Assembly: GCA_037178675.1 (NCBI GenBank)
Contig: JAYMGJ010000777.1
Location: 1-64,000, forward strand
Length of the DNA: 64,000 bases
Source: Scleroderma bovista
Lineage: Eukaryota; Basidiomycota; Agaricomycetes; Boletales; Sclerodermataceae
Direction: 5' to 3'
Position numbers and translations under genes: made by a program. The notes beneath the pieces were generated by a model. That model was not told where the DNA came from. It saw nothing but the letters and a program-made list of their open reading frames with translations, and did no database searches. Positions 57,793 through 64,000 of this stretch are shown here, piece by piece. Each line of letters begins with the position of its first letter. Position 1 is the stretch's first letter.

Positions 57793-59698
57793 ATGCAGCT
57801 GCACGCACTCGTCGCTCTTTTAACGCTCATCGGTACCGCCAGCGCCAACGACCGCCATGTCCTTCTCGCGAAGAAAGCTTTCAACGTCGCAAGGGCACCT
57901 TCGTCGTCGGCCTCCACCACGACGGCCACATCGACTACTACCACATCCTCCTCCTCTGGATCTGCCCCCGCCTCAGCTGGCACAACTACTTCTGCTCCCA
58001 GCGCCCCCCAACAACCCATTGGAACTAGCATCCCACCGTTGAGTCAGATTACCTCGGGCATGCCATCCCAGTCCACTCTAGCACCGACTAAGACCTTCTC
58101 CGCCGGTGCAACGCCCCCCATTTCTGGCGCGCCTGCCTTGCCTACGCCATGTAAGGCTCATAATGATGTCTGCGACCTTTTCACTCACCTGTCTTCTCCA
58201 GTTGTCTTCCATTCTGGTGACTGGCCTCCTCAGGATCAGGTTGCCCCCACCAGTGCGTTCTCAACCTCTGCCATTCTTGCCCACTGATATTCAATCTGTT
58301 TTTCCAATCAGACTCTGAAGAGGTGACAGAATGGATGAAAGAGCTCGATGGCTTCTACATTCCCGACATCTCTCCTACTGCCGATGGTACTTGTGTCGGT
58401 GATCCTGTTGCAGCTTCAAATGCCGCCAGCCGTGGCTGGTGGACATGCGGCGGTTATACCCGTGTTACCGACATCGTAGCTTGTCCGGACAAGTTGACCT
58501 GGGGTGTTAGGTACGTTAAGTGGTACTTGACATTGTTGTATAGACTTCTGAATCCTTTCTCTCTCAGTTTCGACGATGGTCCTGGATTCTATAGTGAGTT
58601 TCATCGTTTTCCTAGCTTTGATACGCAGTTGCTAACAATAGTCCTTTTATAGCTCAGTACGTAGAAACCGTCGTAAATTATGACTAATCCTGATTTGGTA
58701 CTGGCAGACAATTGCTTAATTTCTTAACGTCGCAAAACCTAACTTCTACCTTCTTCGTGGTCGGCTCGCGTGTAATAGAGCGGCCTCAAGTGCTTATTGA
58801 GGAATACATGGCTGGCCACGAAATTGCTGTTCATACTTGGTCGCATAGAGTCTGTCTTGTCTTTTCCTTGTCGGTTTAATCTCCGTTGACGATGTCATCC
58901 CTTAGCCGCTCACCAAACTTACCACCGAGCAAGTCGTCGCCGAGTTAGGTTGGACGCGGAAGGCCATCAAGGCCGTCCTTGGGGTCACTCCCACCTTGAT
59001 GCGACCTCCTTATGGTGACATCGATGACCGTGTTCGTGCTATCTCCCTCGCCATGGGTATGGTTCCCGTCATCTGGACCCGCACTCCTTCTGGCGCCACG
59101 TTCGATACCAATGGTGAAATTTTATTCAACCAGCTATGTAAAGATTACTTATGTCGTTCTCCACAGACTGGAAGGTCCCTGGTGGTGTTGTGACTGGTCC
59201 ACAATCCTTTGCCACCTTCCAGGCTATCCTTACCAATGCCACCACCCTTGACACTGGGTAAAGTTCTTCGTCCTTGCATCAATCCTATCCGCTGCTGACC
59301 ATGTCTAGCTTCATCGTTTTGGAGCACGACTTATACCCTCAAACTGTCGACCTCGCTATCGGTTATACCCTACCTGCGGCCATGAGCTTTACTCCTCACC
59401 TCACTGTCTGTCCCCTTCCCAGATTCTGCATTCCGTTTACTCACCTACTTCATTCCAGATGGACTCTATCGGCCACTGCAGTCATATCCCATCCACGAAC
59501 CTATATCGTGAGACCAACAAGAACACAAGTTTCCCCTATCCGAACAGCACGAGTGGTGATTCGTCTGTTCCAAGTGGGTCGGGTGGCCAGTCGTCTTCTA
59601 AGAGCAGCGGGAGCATCTCCGTTACGAACATGGATGGAATCCCAATGTCAATCGCTGTTGCTACCGCGTTTGCCGCACTTGGCTCCCTGTTATTGTAG
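57793..59698 (+). CDS. Chitin deacetylase (polysaccharide deacetylase, CE4), GPI-anchored
   Basis: Converts chitin to chitosan by N-deacetylation at the cell surface. ATG 57793 gives the signal peptide MQLHALVALLTLIGTASA, a Ser/Thr-rich linker (STTTATSTTTTSSSSGSAPA), and then GDWPPQDQVAP and SEEVTEWMKELDGFYIPDIS. The NodB domain has motif 1 SFDDGP (catalytic Asp plus metal Asp), motif 2 HTWSHR (metal His pair), motif 3 RPPYGD, WKVPGGVVTGPQ, and FIVLEHDLYPQTVDLAIGY (motif 5-like His). The C-terminus is Ser-rich and ends in a hydrophobic tail (SIAVATAFAALGSLLL) after NMDGIPM, typical for GPI attachment. About 470 residues; intact across about 10 exons, including a 4-nt exon at 58653-58656 needed to keep frame. 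A dead partial copy lies at 34150-34700. Confidence 0.9.
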
Positions 59699-60210
59699 AA
59701 AGAAGTGACATGGATGGTAGCTAACGGTTATACGAATTTATTGATCCTAGTAATCAATCTTACTCGAGGTCGGAGGGATGGCATCTGCGTTTACTCGCAT
59801 CTCTTACCAGATCACAGTACTGCTGCTAACCCCAACCCATCTCACCTTGAACGCAAACAGATTACCTATTATTTTCTTCCTTGCTTACTAGATAAGCCGT
59901 TCTCTTTTATTTTGTATTTCGTAAAACTTAGTTTGAAGATGACCGCTTCTCCCATATCTCGTCTGCTCCCGATATTTCATATGTAGTTAATAAAAAAACC
60001 TGATCTCTAATTCAATCCCCAGGACAGTGACTCTTCCAAGGAAGTTGTCAAGTTCGTAACTTGCAGTAGAAGCTCACTTTCGGGGCCACCCTTGAAAGCT
60101 TGATGGCCGAAAGCTTCTGCATACCTGCTGCTATTCTGCACAGCTAATGCCTGCAACTGCTTATTCCCATGATTTGCCGTATGCTTGCATTGACATGTGA
60201 TGTTATGGTT
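59699..60210. other. Intergenic, no gene seen
   Basis: 3' flank of the chitin deacetylase gene. Short frames only. Confidence 0.4.
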
Positions 60211-60690
60211 TCAGCACGCGCATGACGGTATGTCCCTCAAAGCCTCCAATGTCGCCTCCATGAACTTTGCCCACCATTCAGCTACCCGTTCTCCGTACAT
60301 AGTATTTCCGTGGGATGTTATTGGCAGTGAGTGCTTGTTTACTGCCCCAAAGAATCTTGACATTCGTGAGGGAAGGAGCCCTGCGAGTCGTGGTACATAC
60401 TTACATGGATAGCAGAAGCGCAGGAAAGCATCTAGTGTCTTGCTACTCTCCGAGACACGTACGACAGGTAGGCCATCACTTGTCTCCTTATCTCCATTTT
60501 CCCCTTCAGAGCCCGGGAGCTGTGGGGGACCAACAAGGGTTTGGAAAAATGGAGCCTGCATACTGAGAAAGCTTTCAATTGTACACCCTGCCAAAATCGA
60601 TGGAACGCAAGATCACATCTGCTTAGGGGTGATCAGAAAGGAGGGCGGCATGGATGATGGCGGGGATATGGGAGAGGCGGACCTGACTTC
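60211..60690 (-). pseudogene. BTB/POZ gene copy 1, internally deleted
   Basis: From 60690 down: similarity to the BTB N-terminus with an in-frame stop, then SMQAPFFQTLVGPPQLPGSE, DGLPVVRVSESSKTLDAFLR and FCYP (compare DGLPVVTVSEGSKTLDALLR and FCYP at 62000). It then skips about 150 residues to VAEWWAKFMEATLEALRDIP, which matches VALWWEDFMNETFMEIRDRP of the intact gene. So the middle of the protein is deleted and the start is broken. Confidence 0.8.
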
Positions 60691-61236
60691 GTAATTCTTA
60701 TGAGTGAGGTGAGCACTCGACTGTTGTGATGCGATGCTAGAACCTCAGGTCTTCTTTTAGGAGGTAATAACCGGAATAGCTCGAGGATACACTGAACCAC
60801 TCCCACTTAGGGGACAATGGTATGAAAGGGGACTCATGCTGTTGGTGACCATGATAGATGCCCATCTTATTGACAAGCGACGACGTATGTAAGTACTGTG
60901 TACTGATGAACAGGCATCTCCCTGTTGTTTCACTCATCCTTCAATATTGTGGAAGTCACCATTATCACACCAAACGACAAAGTAGTAAAGTGGAGGAGGT
61001 AACATGGGTGCACCATTAAAACAAGGACAAAGCAGCAGACGTATCTGACATAAGGCAGTCCACATACAATTTGAATATGACAAGGTGAAACATCAAGCCT
61101 ATCAGGGACAGAAGACAGAAAGAGTAACACGAGTAAGAAAGAATGACGCCAGAGATACTTCGATGTATGGGCCAGCATGAACAATTAGGAGAGAAGGCAG
61201 TGACAAGAATGCCGCGTTCCTTACACTTGCAGGTCG
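60691..61236. other. Intergenic, no gene seen
   Basis: Short frames only between the BTB pseudogene and the intact BTB gene. Confidence 0.35.
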
Positions 61237-62240
61237 TTAAAACCTCAGCTGTAACTTGATCTGCGACAACGATGCAGTGGTTGACAACTCGCAAATGGGA
61301 TGGAGCTCACCTTTGCGGTTACCTCCTCTATTTTGTTTGTAAAGAGGGTCACGAACTCTTGGATGCCTCCTGATACCACGGGTGAGCAGCGTGAGCACTG
61401 ATATTGTGCACGAAATTTTCGTATGGCCTCTTCAGCCCCATTCTCTACGGTTTGAGCGCATGGCCTGTCTCTGATTTCCATGAATGTTTCATTCATGAAG
61501 TCCTCCCACCACAAGGCTACCTGACCCTTCAAAGGCCGATACTTGGTTGAACGTAAAGAAGGTACGCAGTCCCCACACCCAAACATCCAGCTGATGGCAC
61601 TGGACCGTTGGTAGTGATCTTCAATCCAACCTAGGTTGCTCTGGAGCGCTAGAATGGCATTTGCACAGTTTTTGTGATAGGTAAGTAGCCCAAGAAGGTC
61701 GGTAGAGGAAATGAATTGGATTCCCTCAAACAATGTTGGAATGAGTGGCTCTCTGAGTGAATACTTCGCCGCTAGCGCACATTGCTCGTGCAGATCAGCT
61801 CGACGGGCCACGACGAAGCAGGGTAAAGAGTCAACCTCCAAAATCTTGGGAATAAACAGAGCCTTGCAAACTATCCTCTCAATCGCATCTAGGGAATACT
61901 TCTTAGCAGCCTCGAGTATTTCGGTCGCAAACATGAAACCATCAAGGGAGGGATCCTCTGCCAAGGTAGACGGATAGCAGAACCGAAGGAGAGCATCTAG
62001 CGTCTTGCTACCCTCCGAGACCGTCACAACAGGTAATCCATCCTTGGTCTCCTCATCTGGATCGACCCCTTCAGAAGGCTGTGGAAGACCAAACATGGTT
62101 TCGAAAACTGGTGACGCAAGGGAGAGGAAGAGCTTGAACACCCGAAAGTCGATATTATCGGAGGAGCGTAAGATAATATCTGCTTGTGGATGATCAAAGG
62201 GGGATGCAGCATATGAAAGGGTGGCGTGAGAGGCAGACAT
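61237..62240 (-). CDS. BTB/POZ domain protein, agaricomycete family
   Basis: ATG 62240 (MSASHATLSYAASPF). The BTB fold occupies residues about 15-120: DHPQADIILRSSDNIDFRVF, KLFLSLASPVFETMFGLPQP, DGLPVVTVSEGSKTLDALLR, FCYPSTLAEDPSLDGFMFAT. A helical BACK-like region follows (EILEAAKKYSLDAIERIVCK, HEQCALAAKYSLREPLIPTL) with Cys residues and ALWWEDFMNETFMEI. A final intron (donor AAG|GTGAGC, acceptor TCGCAG) leads to IKLQLRF and a stop at 61237-61239. BTB domains dimerise and often bind Cul3. No Kelch, MATH or zinc-finger partner is present, as usual for this expanded agaricomycete family. Function unknown; likely cytoplasmic or nuclear. Confidence 0.85.
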
Positions 62241-63119
62241 GGTTTCGTGTTAGAATCTATCGAGCTGAGTGCATCAGGAGCCCACTCTTACGGAGGGGAG
62301 GACACAAACCTAGGAGGTAGTTCCAATGAGCGGATGCCAGTAACCATCATAGGTGCCCATCTTTTATGCAAGCAATGGGTGAACGAATACGCACCCCCAT
62401 CATTCCGCTCGTCTAGAGCTGAACCTCCCGGATTGCCGATGCGGAAATAGCTGCAGACAAGTTAGTAAAGACCTGCCCAACGCTTCAGTTTTTACGTTCG
62501 CAATTCCGAAGGACGAGTTTCTTAGGTGGCCCTTGGGATGCCGATGCCGTTCAAGGTTGAAGCATTCCTGATCCCGAGAGGGAAGCCTTGCCACCACCTC
62601 CGTTATTCCGCTTGACCTTCGAGATGTATATGTGATTTCACGATGCGGCCCTGCGAGCCGATGATCTGCGACTTCCTTAGCAAATATCGTGCACCAATAT
62701 CCAACCCCATTCTCCTTTTTTTTAATACATCCGGCCCTACCAGTGTTCTTTTACGGTGTATCATTCTAGACCTTGGCTCGATCAGGCTCCTTTTCACCTG
62801 GCGAGTGGGCGACTTGCTAGTAAAGAGTAGTTAAGGAAAGTGCCGAGGGGCCATACACGAGTTGAAACCCACCAACCTTGAGCAAATGCTATGTGCCACT
62901 GTCCGCGCAAGACTTGGCGGCGCTCCTCAAAGTTCCGAGACAAGCCCACCAGTGTGCTCAATCCAAACAAGATCGGATGGCGAGTCTCGCCACGTCCAAC
63001 GCCTTAATGGATTAATTGAGAGCCTTAGTGATCGATAAGTAGAGCCGTTCGTGGACAGCGACGATAATGTCCCTTAAATCAAGAGATCCCACTGTCAGAA
63101 GTTCCTGCACGACCTATGC
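62241..63119. other. Intergenic, no gene seen
   Basis: Short frames on both strands without recognisable similarity. GC-rich words at 62580-62680. Confidence 0.4.
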
Positions 63120-63580
63120 CTAGCTCCGGCGGTAAACATTGAAGAAGTCAAGACAGTCAGTGTAATCCAGGAATTCGATCCCCTCGGCCAGAAACAAACG
63201 GCTCGCGGAGTGGATGCTTCGCTGTGAGCTACAGTATGATTCCTTCAGCCCAGCCTGATGTACGACAGTGAAACAACCTAAGGGATAGAGCTCGCAAATC
63301 AACTTTGTGACGGAGTCAAAAGAATGCATGTTTGCTGCCTCGAATACATCTGTCGCGATGACGAAATTCGTGAGGGAAGGAACCCTGTCGTGGTACACAG
63401 ATAGCAGAAGCGCAGGATAGGCTAGATAGCATGTGAAGTCTTGTTACTCTCCGAGACGCGTATGACAGGTAGCTTGTAGGCCATCACTCGTCACTTCGTC
63501 TCTTCAGGGCCCGGGAGTTGTGGCCCGTGGGAGACTAACATATGACTGGGATATAGGAGGGGCAGACATGACTTTGTTAT
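63120..63580 (-). pseudogene. BTB/POZ gene copy 2, decayed, with an element inserted at its 5' edge
   Basis: Fragments KLPVIRVSESNKT, RFCYL, PSLTNFVIATDVFEAANMHS and FDSVTKLICELYPLGCFTVV match the BTB and following helical region of the intact gene (PVVTVSEGSKT, RFCYP, PSLDGFMFATEILEAAKKYS), with stops and frameshifts between them. Its upstream flank ends ATTCTTAT at 63596, where the Helitron-like terminus begins. Confidence 0.8.
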
Positions 63581-63595
63581 TCTTATCACCTTGTT

Positions 63596-64000
63596 TTAAA
63601 CAAGGTCACTGGAACTTGCGTCACGCTTTTTTGAAACACCGCTAAATCACTCTCCGGTTGAAATCTTCGAGTGGCTTTGAAACTGGGACAAATCTATTGT
63701 GTAGCTACTTTACAGTAACCCCTTTTTTTTGGGAACCAAGACAGGTCAACTGAAGTCGTGGTAAAGAGACGATCCACCCACGATCAGACATTCGCGAAGC
63801 TTTGAAGTAGACGCTGAGTCGCTGACAAACGACCTCCCTTTCCCACGCACGCCGTCGCTCAACGTGTGCAACGCTGTTGCACATGTCTCCTGAGGCCTGA
63901 CGCCCCGCCTCACACAACATTCCCATACAGCCTCTTTTAACAAAAATTTACTTTTCCTGCCGATCTTCATCCGACACCTCTTCGTCACCTGTACAGGGTA
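63596..64000. mobile_element. Helitron-like element terminus (copy 3), continues beyond the window
   Basis: TCACCTTGTTTTAAACAAGG palindrome then CACTGGAACTTGCGTCACGC, collinear with 39801-40211 almost to the base up to the last position of the window (CCTGTACAGGGTA). High identity indicates a recent common source. By collinearity the helicase C-terminus would begin about 60 bp past the window end. Confidence 0.75.

Noticed and set aside
57420..58031. 203-codon minus-strand frame
   Set aside because: Antisense shadow of the Ser/Thr-rich first exon of the chitin deacetylase gene.

Overview
The window looks like nuclear DNA of a filamentous basidiomycete (Agaricomycetes). Genes are cut by many 45-65 nt introns with GTRNGY donors and YAG acceptors. 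The recognisable proteins are a Vps10 sortilin, Sec1, a GPI-anchored chitin deacetylase, a GH5 exo-beta-1,3-glucanase, class 3 lipases and fungal BTB/POZ proteins. There is one nuclear tRNA-Ile gene with an intron. Repetitive gene families typical of ectomycorrhizal Agaricomycetes (possibly Boletales) occupy the left end. No identification below class level is justified from the sequence alone.

Layout. (1) 1-9.5 kb holds four genes from repetitive, GCCGG-rich basidiomycete families of unknown function: one on + at 0.4-2.8 kb and three on - at 2.9-4.1, 5.2-5.7 and 8.1-9.5 kb. They are separated by minisatellite and TC-rich, LTR-like DNA. (2) 9.5-18.3 kb has no credible gene and is almost entirely structured repeat. 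It contains a 16/17-bp minisatellite, a roughly 3.2 kb imperfect inverted repeat around an AT-richer loop, a 13-copy satellite with a 159-bp unit, and about 1.4 kb of a 17/20-bp GC-rich minisatellite. (3) 18.3-37 kb is gene-dense: lipase A, tRNA-Ile, a Ser/Pro-rich gene, VPS10 (5.4 kb), lipases B and C, a PAH-only Sin3-like gene, a chitin-deacetylase pseudogene fragment, and a 15-exon GH5 glucanase. (4) 37-43 kb is gene-poor, with a decayed Helitron-type helicase and its hairpin terminus. (5) 43-46 kb is SEC1. (6) 46.7-57.6 kb is a three-fold tandem segmental duplication of a module made of a small membrane-protein gene (+) facing a class 3 lipase gene (-). (7) 57.8-64 kb has an intact chitin deacetylase, one intact and two broken BTB/POZ genes, and a second, young copy of the Helitron-like terminus running off the window end.

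Functional picture. Vps10 and Sec1 are single-copy housekeeping secretory-pathway genes. The six secreted lipases, GH5 glucanase and chitin deacetylase are secreted or wall-acting enzymes that could serve wall remodelling or nutrition. The lipases are the expanding family here: six apparently intact paralogues in 38 kb. The strongest candidates for something not previously described are the lipase plus membrane-protein module, the giant inverted repeat with one-sided minisatellite expansion, and the Helitron-like element defined by three copies of a palindromic end and an empty-site paralogue.
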